Positions 1 to 8,858 of a stretch of 64,000 bases of DNA are shown piece after piece (positions within the stretch are counted from its first letter, which is position 1; every line of letters starts with the position of its first letter). Source of the stretch: Pseudonocardia sp. (GTDB lineage Bacteria; Actinomycetota; Actinomycetes; Mycobacteriales; Pseudonocardiaceae). Below the pieces are notes generated by a model, which saw only the letters and a list, made by a program, of their open reading frames with translations, was not told the origin of the DNA and made no database searches. The stretch is from positions 1 through 64,000 of the forward strand of contig JAOZVV010000173.1 of assembly GCA_025869365.1 (NCBI GenBank), given 5' to 3'. The position numbers and the translations under genes are program-made.

Positions 1-42
1 GCCCCCGGTGGGGTGGGGGCCTTCCTGGTGTCCGGGCTCGTG

Positions 43-188
43 TTCCTGCCGCTCGAGTGGCTCAAGCGCCACCCAGCGCTGCTTGAGCCACTCAAGCGGC
101 GGAGGGTGGCCCGGGTTCCTGCCGCTCGAGTGGCGCAAGCGGCCGAGAATGACGCTTGAGCCACTCAAGCGGCGGAGGGTGGCCCGGG
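43..188. repeat. Two tandem 73-bp units, each a long hairpin
   Basis: The units at 43-115 and 116-188 are near-identical and begin TTCCTGCCGCTCGAGTGG. Inside each, an arm close to CCGCTTGAGTGGCTCAAGC faces its reverse complement GCTTGAGCCACTCAAGCGG across a 13-15 nt loop, giving a stem of about 19 bp with one or two mismatches. The pair lies immediately 3' of the VWA gene that ends at 214 on the minus strand, so it could act as a double terminator or be a dispersed palindromic repeat. The left part of the neighbouring region is outside the window. Confidence 0.75.
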
Positions 189-213
189 GAGGGCGGGTGG
201 GGCGCGGCGTTCC

Positions 214-984
214 TCAGGAGCTGGTGGTCGCCAGGCGGCGGAGGTCCCACCAGCGGCGGGTGGCGGCCCGCTCGGCGTCCGCCTCCGCGAGGGCTTCCGC
301 GGTGATCGCGGGGATCATCATCGTGTCCACCTCGCCCGTGTGGTCCTGGGGTGCGTGCAGCTCCGGCGGGTAGGCCGCGACCCGCTCCGCCTCGGAGATG
401 CCTTCCACGGGCTCCCACGGGCCCGCGTCGCGCGCCCGCGCCAGGTAGGCCGACGCGGCGGCGAGACCCGCGCGCACGCCGTCGGACGTCGGGGCCGCGC
501 CGATGCTGCGGTACCCGGCACCCCACGGGGCGAGCCCGGCGTGGTCCCCGATCGTGACGGTGACGAACTCCCAGGCGTAGTCCCGCTCCTGGGTGCCGAC
601 GAGGTCCCGGAGCTCGTCCGGGCCCCAGGTGGCGCTGCCCTCGTCCGCGGTCCCGCGGACGGTGAGCACGAGGATGCGGGCGGGCCGCTCGTCCTCGGGC
701 ATCGCGGCGAGCGCGGAGCCGAGGTCCGCGGCCAGCCCCCCGAGGGCGTCCCGGACGGCGGCGGTCCCGCGGCCGGACAGCCGCGGCACGCGGACGTCCG
801 CGGCGGGCTTGGGGGCGGCGAACCTGCGGCCCGTGCGGACGACGCTGACGAGCAGCTCGCCGTCCCGGTCGCCGTGGGTGCGGAGGAGATCGGTGATGCC
901 GGCGCGCACGTCGTCGCGGACCGGCTTCAGGGAGCTGGATCGATCGAGAAGGAGGGCGATGACGGTGCGTCCCGGCTTGGTCAC
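214..984 (-). CDS. VWA-domain (von Willebrand factor A-like) protein
   Basis: 256 aa, probably cytosolic: no signal peptide or membrane segment is visible. The N-terminus has a buried strand followed by DRSSSLKPV, which matches the DxSxS metal-ion-dependent adhesion site of VWA domains. A later hydrophobic strand ([15 protein letters not shown]) fits the fold. Residues after about 150 are alpha-helical and charged, with no recognised domain. VWA proteins of this size often serve as assembly or stress (TerY-like) partners, but no partner is visible here. The GTG start at 984 has CATCCT six nt upstream, like the leaderless promoters elsewhere in the window. It is divergent from hemB, and the two share an 87-bp intergenic region. 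The specific role is unknown. Confidence 0.75.
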   Translation of the reverse strand: MTKPGRTVIALLLDRSSSLKPVRDDVRAGITDLLRTHGDRDGELLVSVVRTGRRFAAPKPAADVRVPRLSGRGTAAVRDALGGLAADLGSALAAMPEDERPARILVLTVRGTADEGSATWGPDELRDLVGTQERDYAWEFVTVTIGDHAGLAPWGAGYRSIGAAPTSDGVRAGLAAASAYLARARDAGPWEPVEGISEAERVAAYPPELHAPQDHTGEVDTMMIPAITAEALAEADAERAATRRWWDLRRLATTSS

Positions 985-1059
985 GCACGCAGGATGCCGT
1001 ACCGGGTGCGCCCGCCCGCGCGCGGCCCACGTCCGCGTCGGCGTGTCGGGTCACGGTCG

Positions 1060-1065
1060 TACCCT
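1060..1065 (+). promoter_or_regulatory. -10 hexamer of hemB, leaderless type
   Basis: TACCCT lies 6 nt before the hemB ATG, with no Shine-Dalgarno sequence between them. The transcript would start at or next to the start codon. Confidence 0.5.
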
Positions 1066-1071
1066 GGACCG

Positions 1072-2046
1072 ATGGCCTTCCCCGTCCACCGGCCCCGTCG
1101 CCTGCGGTCCACCCCGGCGCTGCGCCGGCTCGTGGCCGAGACCGACCTGCGGCCGCGGCACCTCGTCCTGCCGATGTTCGTCAAGGAGGGCGCCACCGAG
1201 CCGGTGCCCATCTCGTCGATGCCGGGGGTCGTGCAGCACACCCGGGACTCGCTGCGGAAGGCGGCGGCCGAGGCCGTCTCGGCGGGGGTCGGCGGGCTGA
1301 TGCTCTTCGGCGTCCCGGAGGTGCACGACGCCACGGGCTCCGGCGCCGTGGACCCGGACGGCATCCTGAACGTCGCGCTGCGCGACGTGCGCGCCGAGGT
1401 CGGGGACGCGACGGTCCTCATGTCGGACCTGTGCCTGGACGAGTTCACGGACCACGGGCACTGCGGCGTGCTGGACGCGGACGGCGCGGTGGACAACGAC
1501 GCCACGCTGGCGGTCTACGCCGAGATGGGCGTCGCGCAGGCCGAGGCCGGGGCGCACGTCGTCGGCCCCAGCGGGATGATGGACGGCCAGGTCGGCGTGA
1601 TCCGCGAGGCGCTCGACGCGGCCGGGCACACGGACACCGGGATCCTCGCCTACACCGCGAAGTACTCCTCGGCGTTCTACGGGCCCTTCCGCGAGGCAGT
1701 GGAGTCCCAGCTCAAGGGGGACCGCAAGACCTACCAGCAGGACGGCGCGAACCTGCGCGAGGCGCTGCGGGAGCTCGCGCTGGACCTGGAGGAGGGCGCG
1801 GACATGGTGATGGTCAAGCCCGCGCTGCCCTACCTCGACGTGCTGCGGACCGTCGCGGAGAACGCGGACGTCCCGGTCGCCGCGTACCAGGTGTCCGGCG
1901 AGTACGCGATGGTCGAGGCCGCCGCCGCGAACGGCTGGATCGAGCGCGAGCGGGCCATCCACGAGACGCTCACCTCCCTGCGCCGCGCGGGCGCGGATGT
2001 CCTGCTCACCTACTGGGCCACCGAGGTGGCCACCCGGTTGGACTGA
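1072..2046 (+). CDS. hemB: Delta-aminolevulinic acid dehydratase (porphobilinogen synthase)
   Basis: 324 aa, the usual length for HemB. It condenses two 5-aminolevulinate molecules into porphobilinogen in the cytosol. The two Schiff-base lysines are visible: K197 in [12 protein letters not shown] and K249 in [12 protein letters not shown]. The metal-site segment reads [14 protein letters not shown], which keeps two of the three zinc cysteines (the middle one is Asp), a mixed metal signature. The ORF is open upstream to 340, but the ATG at 1072 starts the conserved [10 protein letters not shown] region and sits 6 nt after a TACCCT hexamer. It supplies the same pathway as hemL 1.7 kb downstream. 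Identification is secure. Confidence 0.97.
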   Translation: MAFPVHRPRRLRSTPALRRLVAETDLRPRHLVLPMFVKEGATEPVPISSMPGVVQHTRDSLRKAAAEAVSAGVGGLMLFGVPEVHDATGSGAVDPDGILNVALRDVRAEVGDATVLMSDLCLDEFTDHGHCGVLDADGAVDNDATLAVYAEMGVAQAEAGAHVVGPSGMMDGQVGVIREALDAAGHTDTGILAYTAKYSSAFYGPFREAVESQLKGDRKTYQQDGANLREALRELALDLEEGADMVMVKPALPYLDVLRTVAENADVPVAAYQVSGEYAMVEAAAANGWIERERAIHETLTSLRRAGADVLLTYWATEVATRLD

Positions 2047-2048
2047 TC

Positions 2049-2054
2049 TAGGCT
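2049..2054 (+). promoter_or_regulatory. -10 hexamer of the DUF4282 gene, leaderless type
   Basis: TAGGCT starts 3 nt after the hemB stop codon and ends 6 nt before GTG 2061. This favours that GTG over the ATG at 2070. Confidence 0.45.
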
Positions 2055-2060
2055 GCGGGC

Positions 2061-2543
2061 GTGTGCCCGATGAGCGACGACCCGTCGACCGGTGCGAGCG
2101 ACCGGGGACGGGCCGGCGGGACAGCGGAGCCTCCGCCCTACCGGGGCGGCTACGGCCAGGTCCCCGGCTACGGCCAGGCCTCTCCCGGCGGGTACGGACC
2201 GCCCCCGGAACCCGACCCGGTGCACGCGGACCGGCGCGGCAGGGCGAGGAGTGGTCCGCCGGGCCCGGCCCGCAGCGTCGTCTCGGCATTGGGGGACCCC
2301 GGCTTCACGAGGTTCGCCACGCCGGTCGTGGTCCAGGTCGTCTACGTGCTCGGGACGATCGTGATCGCCCTCGGCTGGACCGGAGCGCTCGCCGTGGGGT
2401 TCTCGCGCGGCCTCGTGCCGGGGGTCCTCTCGCTGGTCCTGGGCGGGCTCGTCGCGGTCTTCGTCCTGATCCTGCTGCGGGTGGTGCTCGAGCTGTTCCA
2501 CGCCGTCCTGCGGATGTCCGAGGAGCTCCACCGCCGCCCCTGA
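2061..2543 (+). CDS. DUF4282 domain-containing membrane protein
   Basis: 160 aa. The first ~75 residues are a Gly/Pro/Tyr-rich disordered tail (YRGGYGQVPGYGQ). The C-terminal ~80 residues (from FTRFATPVVVQVVYVLG) match the DUF4282 pattern of two transmembrane helices ending in LELFHAVLRMSEELHRR. Proteins of this group are small actinobacterial membrane proteins without assigned function. GTG 2061 is chosen because of the TAGGCT hexamer 6 nt upstream; ATG 2070 in the same frame is the alternative. It lies between hemB and another Pro-rich membrane protein gene, each with its own short-spaced -10, so they need not be one operon. Confidence 0.8.
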   Translation: MCPMSDDPSTGASDRGRAGGTAEPPPYRGGYGQVPGYGQASPGGYGPPPEPDPVHADRRGRARSGPPGPARSVVSALGDPGFTRFATPVVVQVVYVLGTIVIALGWTGALAVGFSRGLVPGVLSLVLGGLVAVFVLILLRVVLELFHAVLRMSEELHRRP

Positions 2544-2591
2544 TGTCGGGGATGTCCGGGTACCACGTGGCCGTCGCGGAGGCCACGGACC

Positions 2592-2597
2592 TACGCT
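2592..2597 (+). promoter_or_regulatory. -10 hexamer before the Pro-rich membrane protein gene
   Basis: TACGCT lies 6 nt before GTG 2604, with no ribosome-binding site between them. This is a leaderless arrangement. Confidence 0.45.
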
Positions 2598-2603
2598 GAC
2601 CCC

Positions 2604-3557
2604 GTGAGCACGCCCTCCGAACCCCAGGACCGTCCGACCCCCGACGGGCCGGACGCGCCGCGGTCCGGAGAAGCGGGCGACACCCCCGCCCCGGAGCCCG
2701 CGCCGCAGCCCGGCCCGGAGTCCGCCGGCCCGGAGTCCGCCGGCCCGGAGTCCGCCGGCCAGGAACCCGCCGGCCAGGAACCCGCGCCGTACTCCCCGCC
2801 GCCGCAGACCTGGCAGTCCGGCCCGCCGCCCGGCTGGAACGTGCCCTACAACTCGACCGGGCCGTCGACGGGCCGCTACGCCCAGTACCCGCAGAACCCG
2901 TACGGGCCGGGGGCCGGTGGCTGGCAGAACCCGCCCCAGCCCCATCAGCCCCAGACCTATCAGCCCCAGACCTATCAGCCCCAGCCCCATCAGCCCCAGA
3001 CCCCGCCACCCCCGAACCCGCCCGGGTACGGCACGGACGTCTACGGCGGCTGGTCCCCGCCCTCGCCCGCCCCGGAGGCCGAACCCGCCGCGGTGCGGCG
3101 CCCGGGCTCGGTCCTGGCGGCCACGATCGTCCTGATCGTCGCGGCGCTCCCGTTCCTGGTCGGCGGCATCACCGCGATGACCGTCCCGCTGACGCAGGAC
3201 CTGTTCCCGCCCGAGGTCGGGCTCGACGCGCTGCTGGCACAGTCCGGGCTCACGTTCGACCAGCTGGTCGAGGGGCTCCGGGTGCTGTTCGCGCTCGTGG
3301 CGCTCATGGCCGTCGCCTACATCGCCTTCGCCCTGGTGGCCTTCACCGGCCGGAACTGGGGCCGGATCGCGGTGACGGTGCTGACCGCCCTGTTCGCCGT
3401 CGTCATGCTGCTGAACGCCCCCGGGCTCCTGGGGAGCCCACTGACCCTCCTCGTGGTGCTCGCGCCGGTCGTGCTCGGGATCGTCGGCGTGATCCTGCTG
3501 CGCGGCGCCCCGGCGTCCGCCTGGTTCGCCGCGCGTCGCGAGACCCGGCGCCGCTGA
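2604..3557 (+). CDS. Proline/glutamine-rich membrane protein, function unknown
   Basis: 317 aa. Residues 1 to ~165 are low-complexity Pro/Glu/Gln/Tyr with tandem pentapeptides ([10 protein letters not shown]) and HQPQTYQPQ-type repeats. From [22 protein letters not shown] onward there are about four hydrophobic helices separated by a ~35-residue extracytoplasmic or re-entrant loop, ending in a basic tail (ARRETRRR). The architecture of a long disordered cytoplasmic N-tail followed by a helical bundle is common in actinobacterial envelope proteins. No family was recognised. A GTG start with a leaderless-type -10 is likely. The DNA repeats in the tail could vary in number between strains. Confidence 0.75.
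   Translation: MSTPSEPQDRPTPDGPDAPRSGEAGDTPAPEPAPQPGPESAGPESAGPESAGQEPAGQEPAPYSPPPQTWQSGPPPGWNVPYNSTGPSTGRYAQYPQNPYGPGAGGWQNPPQPHQPQTYQPQTYQPQPHQPQTPPPPNPPGYGTDVYGGWSPPSPAPEAEPAAVRRPGSVLAATIVLIVAALPFLVGGITAMTVPLTQDLFPPEVGLDALLAQSGLTFDQLVEGLRVLFALVALMAVAYIAFALVAFTGRNWGRIAVTVLTALFAVVMLLNAPGLLGSPLTLLVVLAPVVLGIVGVILLRGAPASAWFAARRETRRR
2712..2786 (+). repeat. Five tandem 15-bp repeats inside the coding sequence
   Basis: Three copies of GGCCCGGAGTCCGCC are followed by two of GGCCAGGAACCCGC(C/G), encoding GPESA x3 and GQEPA x2. The period is a multiple of three, so copy-number change would keep the frame. Confidence 0.85.
2937..3002 (+). repeat. CAGCCCCA-type in-frame repeats
   Basis: Repeated CAGCCCCAGACCTAT and CAGCCCCAT units encode QPQTY and QPH peptides in the same disordered tail. 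Confidence 0.75.
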
Positions 3558-3703
3558 GCCCCGCCACCGAGGCACCGGCGCCGGGACCCCGGCGCCACCG
3601 GGGCACCGGCGCGACCGGGACACTCGCGCGACCCGGGGCCGACGCGGGCGTCCCGGGGGACCACGCGGGCGCCGATGCCGCCCCGGCTGTAACACTGGGT
3701 GGT

Positions 3704-5011
3704 GTGAGTGCCCCGATCGCGCCAAAGTCCGCAGAACTGTTCGCCCGCGCCACCGAGCTCATCCCCGGCGGGGTCAACTCCCCGGTCCGGGCGTTCAACT
3801 CGGTCGGCGGGACCCCGCGGTTCATGATCTCCGCGAAGGGCCCGTGGCTGACGGACGCGGACGGGATCCGCTACGTGGACCTCGTCTCCTCCTGGGGGCC
3901 GATGATCCTGGGCCACGCGCACCCCGCCGTGGTCGAGGCGGTGCAGCGGGCCGCGGAGAGCGGGCTCTCCTTCGGCGCGCCCACGCCGGCCGAGCTGGAC
4001 CTGGCCGAGGCGATCATCGACCGGGTCGAGCCGGTCCACCAGGTGCGGCTGGTCAACTCGGGCACCGAGGCCACGATGAGCGCGATCCGACTGGCCCGCG
4101 GCATCACCGGCCGGAAGGTGATCGTCAAGTTCGCCGGGTGCTACCACGGCCACGTCGACGCCCTGCTCGCCCAGGCCGGCTCCGGCCTCGCCACGCTGGG
4201 CCTGCCCACGAGCCCGGGCGTGACGGGCGCGCAGGCCGCGGACACCGTCGTCGTCCCCTACAACGACCTCGACGCCGTCCGCGCGGTCTTCGCCGCGCGC
4301 GGCAGCGAGATCGCCTGCGTGATCACCGAGGCCGCCGCCGGCAACATGGGCGCGGTCGCGCCCCGGCCCGGCTTCAACGCCGGGCTGCGCGAGATCACCC
4401 GCGAGCACGGCGCCCTGCTGGTGATGGACGAGGTCATGACCGGGTTCCGGGTCTCCCCCGCCGGCTGGTACGGCCTCGATGGCGTCGCCGGGGACCTCTA
4501 CACCTTCGGCAAGGTGATGTCCGGTGGCCTGCCCGCCGCGGCCTTCGGCGGATCGGCCGAGCTGATGTCCTACCTCGCCCCGGCCGGGCCGGTCTACCAG
4601 GCCGGCACGCTGTCCGGGAACCCCGTGGCCGTCGCCGCCGGGCTGGCCACGCTGCGCGCCGCGGACGCGGACGTCTACGCGAAGCTCGACGCCAACGCGG
4701 AACGCCTGGTGGGCCTGTTCGGGGACGCGCTGAGCGCGGCCGGGGTGCCGCACCGCGTGCAGACGGCCGGCAACATGTTCTCGGTCTTCTTCACCTCCGA
4801 CGAGGTGGTGGACTACGACACCGCCCGCGCCGCGCAGACCTGGCGCTTCCCGGCCTTCTTCCACGCGCTGCTGGAGGCGGGGGTCTACGGTCCGCCGAGC
4901 GCGTTCGAGGCCTGGTTCGTCTCCGCCGCCCTGGACGACGACACGTTCGCGGTGATCGAGAAGGCGCTGCCGGGCGCGGCGCGGGCCGCGGCCGCGGCGG
5001 TGGCGCCGTGA
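3704..5011 (+). CDS. hemL: Glutamate-1-semialdehyde 2,1-aminomutase
   Basis: 435 aa, normal for the family. It is a PLP enzyme that converts glutamate-1-semialdehyde to 5-aminolevulinate, the substrate of HemB. The PLP lysine is K270 in [13 protein letters not shown]. Other family blocks are [37 protein letters not shown] and [10 protein letters not shown]. The GTG start at 3704 gives the expected N-terminus. Its TGA overlaps the next start as GTGA, so translation of the downstream phosphatase is probably coupled. It heads a co-directional run through cytochrome c biogenesis genes, the same order I recall around Rv0524 in M. tuberculosis. Confidence 0.97.
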   Translation: MSAPIAPKSAELFARATELIPGGVNSPVRAFNSVGGTPRFMISAKGPWLTDADGIRYVDLVSSWGPMILGHAHPAVVEAVQRAAESGLSFGAPTPAELDLAEAIIDRVEPVHQVRLVNSGTEATMSAIRLARGITGRKVIVKFAGCYHGHVDALLAQAGSGLATLGLPTSPGVTGAQAADTVVVPYNDLDAVRAVFAARGSEIACVITEAAAGNMGAVAPRPGFNAGLREITREHGALLVMDEVMTGFRVSPAGWYGLDGVAGDLYTFGKVMSGGLPAAAFGGSAELMSYLAPAGPVYQAGTLSGNPVAVAAGLATLRAADADVYAKLDANAERLVGLFGDALSAAGVPHRVQTAGNMFSVFFTSDEVVDYDTARAAQTWRFPAFFHALLEAGVYGPPSAFEAWFVSAALDDDTFAVIEKALPGAARAAAAAVAP

Positions 5012-5715
5012 ACCCTGTCCATCCTGCCCAGGTGCTGGGCGCCCGCGGCCGGGCGGGGGAGAAGCTCGCCACCCCCGAGCCCACCGGGCCGCGCACCGTC
5101 GTCCACCTCCTGCGCCACGGCGAGGTGCACAACCCCGAGGGCGTCCTCTACGGCCGCCGCCCGAACTTCCGGCTCTCCGAGCGCGGCCAGGAGCAAGCCG
5201 GCCTCGTCGCGTCCGCGCTCGCGGACGCGGACATCACCGCCGTCCTGGCCTCCCCGCTGCAGCGCGCCCAGGAGACGGCGACCCCGATCGCCGTCAAGCA
5301 CGGGTGCGAGATCGTCACGGACGAGGGCCTGATCGAGGCGGGCAACGAGTTCGAGGGCACCCGGTTCGGCGTCGGGGACGGCGCGCTGCGCCGACCGGCG
5401 AACTGGCCGCTGATGAAGGACCCGTTCACCCCGTCCTGGGGCGAGCCGTACCTGGCGATCGCGCACCGGATGCTCGGCGTGCTGCACCGGGCGCGGCTGC
5501 TGGCCGAGGGGCACGAGGCCGTCTGCGTCTCCCACCAGCTCCCGGTCTGGACGCTGCGCCGCTACCTGCTGGGCCAGCGGCTCTGGCACGATCCCCGCCG
5601 GCGCCAGTGCGCGCTCGCCTCGCTCACGACCTGCGAGTTCACCGGCGCCACCCTCACCGGCCTGCGCTACAGCGAGCCGGCGGGGGCGAGCGACCCGTCC
5701 CAGACCGGCGCATGA
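5008..5715 (+). CDS. Histidine phosphatase family protein (phosphoglycerate-mutase-like)
   Basis: 235 aa. The catalytic phospho-histidine motif LLRHGE places His at about residue 37. [15 protein letters not shown] and [14 protein letters not shown] supply the second conserved arginine and histidine. These enzymes transfer or remove phosphate through a phosphohistidine; the substrate cannot be told from sequence. GTG 5008 overlaps the hemL stop by 4 nt, and the stop at 5715 overlaps the next ATG by 4 nt, so the gene is firmly embedded in the hemL-resA-ccd run. The mycobacterial counterpart occupies the same place between hemL and the thioredoxin gene. Confidence 0.9.
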   Translation: MNPVHPAQVLGARGRAGEKLATPEPTGPRTVVHLLRHGEVHNPEGVLYGRRPNFRLSERGQEQAGLVASALADADITAVLASPLQRAQETATPIAVKHGCEIVTDEGLIEAGNEFEGTRFGVGDGALRRPANWPLMKDPFTPSWGEPYLAIAHRMLGVLHRARLLAEGHEAVCVSHQLPVWTLRRYLLGQRLWHDPRRRQCALASLTTCEFTGATLTGLRYSEPAGASDPSQTGA

Positions 5716-6308
5716 GCCGCGCACTGGTCGCCGCTCTGCTCGGCGTGCTCCTGCTGCTCGCGGGCTGCTCCACGAGCAAGGACGCCGTCTCGACGGGCCA
5801 GCAGAGCTTCACCTTCGTCGCGCCCGGCGGGAAGACGGAGATCACCTACGACCCGCCCGAGACCCGCGGGGCGGTCTCGAACGTGTCCGGGGACAGCCTG
5901 CTGCACGACGGGCAGAAGGTCGGGATCGAGGACTTCGAGGGGCAGGTCCTGGTCGTCAACCTGTGGGGGTCCTGGTGCGGGCCGTGCCGCACCGAGGCGC
6001 CGGACCTGGAGTTCGTGCTGGAGCAGACGAAGGCCTCCGGGGTCTCCATGCTCGGCATCGACGTCCAGGACACCCGCTCGGCGGCAGCGGACTTCGTGCG
6101 GGACCGCGGGCTGAGCTACGACTCGATCTTCGACCCCTCCGGGCGCAGCCTCGTCGGGCTCTCCGGGTACCCGCGCAACGCGGTCCCGTCGACGATCGTG
6201 CTGGACCGCCGGCACCGGGTCGCGGCGGTCTACCTGGGCCGGATCCAGATCGCCAAGCTGATCCCGGTGCTGCAGCGGCTGGCCGCCGAGGAGCCCGCCC
6301 CGGCCTGA
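5712..6308 (+). CDS. resA: TlpA/ResA-type thioredoxin lipoprotein for cytochrome c maturation
   Basis: 198 aa. The N-terminal signal ends in the lipobox LLAGC, so the mature protein should be lipid-anchored on the outer face of the membrane. The thioredoxin fold follows, with the active site WCGPC (Cys89 and Cys92) and the cis-proline region NAVPSTIVLD. It would reduce the disulfide of apocytochrome c haem-binding cysteines, receiving electrons from CcdA encoded next. ATG 5712 overlaps the previous stop. The resA symbol is given by role and position; orthologues are also simply called TlpA family. Confidence 0.9.
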   Translation: MSRALVAALLGVLLLLAGCSTSKDAVSTGQQSFTFVAPGGKTEITYDPPETRGAVSNVSGDSLLHDGQKVGIEDFEGQVLVVNLWGSWCGPCRTEAPDLEFVLEQTKASGVSMLGIDVQDTRSAAADFVRDRGLSYDSIFDPSGRSLVGLSGYPRNAVPSTIVLDRRHRVAAVYLGRIQIAKLIPVLQRLAAEEPAPA

Positions 6309-6338
6309 CCCGGCCGGAGGCCTCCACCCGCCGTTCCA

Positions 6339-6351
6339 CTACACGTTGTAG
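6339..6351. promoter_or_regulatory. CTACA-N3-TGTAG dyad upstream of ccdA
   Basis: This is a perfect 5+5 bp inverted repeat in the 89-bp gap between the thioredoxin gene and ccdA, 33 bp upstream of the candidate -10. The half-site TACA/TGTA resembles the core bound by BlaI/MecI-type winged-helix repressors. No such regulator is encoded in the window. Confidence 0.35.
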
Positions 6352-6383
6352 AACCCGGTGCGCGACGCATCGGTGCCCGCACA

Positions 6384-6389
6384 TACCCT
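6384..6389 (+). promoter_or_regulatory. -10 hexamer of ccdA
   Basis: TACCCT is 8 nt before the ATG at 6398. It suggests that ccdA-resB-ccsB can be transcribed independently of hemL. Confidence 0.4.
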
Positions 6390-6397
6390 GGTCGGTG

Positions 6398-7174
6398 ATG
6401 GACGCGTCGACGACCCTCGCGATTTCGGGCCCGCTGCTGGTGGCAGCGGTCGTCGCCGTGTTGGCGGGGGCGGTCAGCTTCGCGTCCCCGTGCGTCGTCC
6501 CGCTCGTCCCGGGCTATCTCGCCTACCTCGCCGGGCTGGTCGGGGCGGACTCCCCGCCGGCGACGCCGTCGGAGGCCGGGACGCCCCGGGAGGGCCGGTT
6601 CCGGGTCGCGGGCGCGGCCGTGCTGTTCGTCGCCGGGTTCACGGTGGTGTTCGGCGCGATCCTGGTCGGCGTCGTCTGGCTCTCGGACGTGCTGATCCGC
6701 AACGAGGCGCTGCTGCAGCGCATCGGCGGCGTCGTCATGATCGCGATGGGGCTGGCGTTCGTCGGCCTCGTGCCGGTGCTGCAGAACGAGCGCCGCGTGC
6801 ACTGGGTGCCCCGGGCCGGGCTCTGGGGCGCGCCGCTGCTCGGCGCGGTGTTCGGGCTCGGCTGGGTGCCGTGCATCGGGCCGACGCTGGCGGGCGTCGT
6901 CGCCGTCGCGGCGGGCACCGGCGGCGGATCGCTGCGCGGCGTCGTCCTCACGCTCGCCTACTGCGCGGGCCTGGGGGTGCCGTTCGTCGTGATCGCGCTG
7001 GGCGCCTCGCGCGCGGTCCGGGCCCTGGGCTGGCTGCGCCGCCACACCCGGGCCATCCAGATCGGCGGTGGCGCGCTGCTCGTCGCGGTCGGGGTCCTGC
7101 TGCTCACCGGCCTGTGGAGCGATCTGCTGATCCGGCTCCAGGTCTCCGTCGCCGGCTTCACCCCGGCGATCTGA
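6398..7174 (+). CDS. ccdA: CcdA-type cytochrome c biogenesis transmembrane thiol reductase
   Basis: 258 aa with six hydrophobic helices. The two redox cysteines are in the family contexts SFASPCVVPLVPGYLAYL (first helix) and GLGWVPCIGPTLAGV (fourth helix). CcdA moves reducing equivalents from cytoplasmic thioredoxin across the membrane to ResA-type proteins. ATG 6398 is chosen because it directly starts the first helix; the open frame upstream is non-coding. Its stop overlaps the resB start (TGATG). A Gly/Pro-rich loop of about 25 residues separates helices 1 and 2, as usual in actinobacteria. Confidence 0.95.
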   Translation: MDASTTLAISGPLLVAAVVAVLAGAVSFASPCVVPLVPGYLAYLAGLVGADSPPATPSEAGTPREGRFRVAGAAVLFVAGFTVVFGAILVGVVWLSDVLIRNEALLQRIGGVVMIAMGLAFVGLVPVLQNERRVHWVPRAGLWGAPLLGAVFGLGWVPCIGPTLAGVVAVAAGTGGGSLRGVVLTLAYCAGLGVPFVVIALGASRAVRALGWLRRHTRAIQIGGGALLVAVGVLLLTGLWSDLLIRLQVSVAGFTPAI

Positions 7175-8853
7175 TGAGCTCCCCGCCCACGGCACCGCCG
7201 TCCCCGCCGCGGACCGCGCAGGACGCCGAACCCCCCGCCGGCGGCCGGACCCCGGTCCGCCGCGTCCTGGCGTTCCTCCGCAACACCTGGCGCGGCCTGA
7301 CGAGCATGCGCACCGCCCTGGTGCTGCTGTTCCTGCTGGCCCTGGCCTCGCTGCCGGGTGCCCTGCTGCCGCAGCGCTCGCTGAACCAGCAGCTCGTGGA
7401 CCAGTACTTCGCGGACTACCCGACGCTGGCCCCGTGGCTGGACCGGGTCGGCGCGTTCGACGTCTTCGCCACGCCCTGGTTCGCGGCGATCTACCTGCTG
7501 CTGATGATCTCGCTGTGCGGATGCCTGCTGCCGCGCTCGCTGGAGGGCGTGCGCAACGCCCGGTCCGTCCCCGTCGCCACGCCGCGCAACCTCGCCCGGC
7601 TGCCGCACCACGCGTCGGCCACGCTCGACGAGGACGCGGACGCCGTCATGGACCGCGTCCGTTCCCGGCTCCGCGTCGGGTCCCGGTTCGGCTGGCGCGG
7701 CGCCGAGAGCACGCACGAGCAGGGCGTCCGCAGCCTCTCGGCCGAGAAGGGCTACCTGCGCGAGACCGGCAACCTCGTCTTCCACATCAGCCTGGTCGGG
7801 CTGCTCGTGGGCATCGCGGTCGGCAAGCTGGTCGGGTACGAGGGCCAGGTCGTCGTGCTCGCGAACGGCAGCCAGTTCTGCAACGCCTCGATCCTGGGGT
7901 ACGACTCGTTCCGACCCGGCCTGCAGGTGGACGGCACGGACCTGCAGCCGTTCTGCGTGCGGATCAACGGCTTCACGGCGAGCTACCTGCCCAACGGGCA
8001 GCCGGACACCTACCGCGCGGACATCGGCTACCAGGACACCGAGCAGGTCGAGTCCGGGGACGCGGACACCTGGAGCCCGTTCGAGCTGGCGGTGAACCAT
8101 CCGCTGCGCCTGGACGGCTCGCGCGTCTACCTCACCGACCACGGCTACGCGCCGCGGTTCACGGTCACCTGGCCGGACGGCGAGCAGCGCACCGGGGAGA
8201 TCCAGTGGCAGCCGGTGGACCGCACCACCCTGCTGTCCCAGGGCGCCACGAAGTTCGAGCGCCCGGGCATCGCGGACGACGCGCAGCGGCAGAAGAGCTC
8301 GCTCGCGATCACCGGCCTCTTCGCCCCGACGAGCTCGGGCGGGGACGTGGTGACGTCCACCTATCCCGAGATGCGCAACCCCGAGGTCGCGATCGACGTG
8401 CTGCGCGGGGACCTCGGCCTCGACGACGGCCGGGGCCAGTCGATCTACTCCGTGGACCAGGCGCAGGTGGACTCCGGCGCGCTCGTCCGCGTCGCCCGCG
8501 CCAACCTGGTGCCGGGGGAGTCCACCACCCTGGACGACGGCACCGTCATCCGGTTCGACGACGTCACCCAGTACGTGGTGCTGCAGGTCAGCCACGATCC
8601 CGGGCAGACGTCCGTGCTCGTCTTCGCGATCCTGATCCTGCTCGGCCTCGGCATGTCGCTGTCGATCAAGCGGCGGCGGTTCTGGGTGCGGGTGACCCCG
8701 GCCGGGGACGGGCGCACCCTCGTCGAGCTCGGGGGGCTGGCCCGCACGGACCAGGCCGGGTACGGCGAGGAGTTCGACCGCCTGCGGGCGGACCTCCTGG
8801 AGCGTCCCGACGCTCCCGGCCCCGATTCAGCGACACCCGAGAAGGACGGTTGA
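7174..8853 (+). CDS. resB: Cytochrome c biogenesis protein ResB (CcsB/Ccs1 family)
   Basis: 559 aa. Three hydrophobic helices occur in the first ~200 residues (RTALVLLFLLALASLPGALL, FAAIYLLLMISLCGCLL and LVFHISLVGLLVGIAVG). A large extracytoplasmic domain and a fourth helix near the C-terminus (VLVFAILILLGLGMSL) follow. With the next gene product it forms the System II haem export and ligation complex that attaches haem to apocytochrome c outside the membrane. The ATG overlaps the ccdA stop by one base. Length and topology match ResB. Confidence 0.93.
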   Translation: MSSPPTAPPSPPRTAQDAEPPAGGRTPVRRVLAFLRNTWRGLTSMRTALVLLFLLALASLPGALLPQRSLNQQLVDQYFADYPTLAPWLDRVGAFDVFATPWFAAIYLLLMISLCGCLLPRSLEGVRNARSVPVATPRNLARLPHHASATLDEDADAVMDRVRSRLRVGSRFGWRGAESTHEQGVRSLSAEKGYLRETGNLVFHISLVGLLVGIAVGKLVGYEGQVVVLANGSQFCNASILGYDSFRPGLQVDGTDLQPFCVRINGFTASYLPNGQPDTYRADIGYQDTEQVESGDADTWSPFELAVNHPLRLDGSRVYLTDHGYAPRFTVTWPDGEQRTGEIQWQPVDRTTLLSQGATKFERPGIADDAQRQKSSLAITGLFAPTSSGGDVVTSTYPEMRNPEVAIDVLRGDLGLDDGRGQSIYSVDQAQVDSGALVRVARANLVPGESTTLDDGTVIRFDDVTQYVVLQVSHDPGQTSVLVFAILILLGLGMSLSIKRRRFWVRVTPAGDGRTLVELGGLARTDQAGYGEEFDRLRADLLERPDAPGPDSATPEKDG

Positions 8854-8858
8854 GGCAC

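Noticed and set aside
8-373. Plus-strand ORF over the left-end repeats
   Set aside because: It is translated from hairpin repeats and the antisense of the VWA gene; it has no coding signature.
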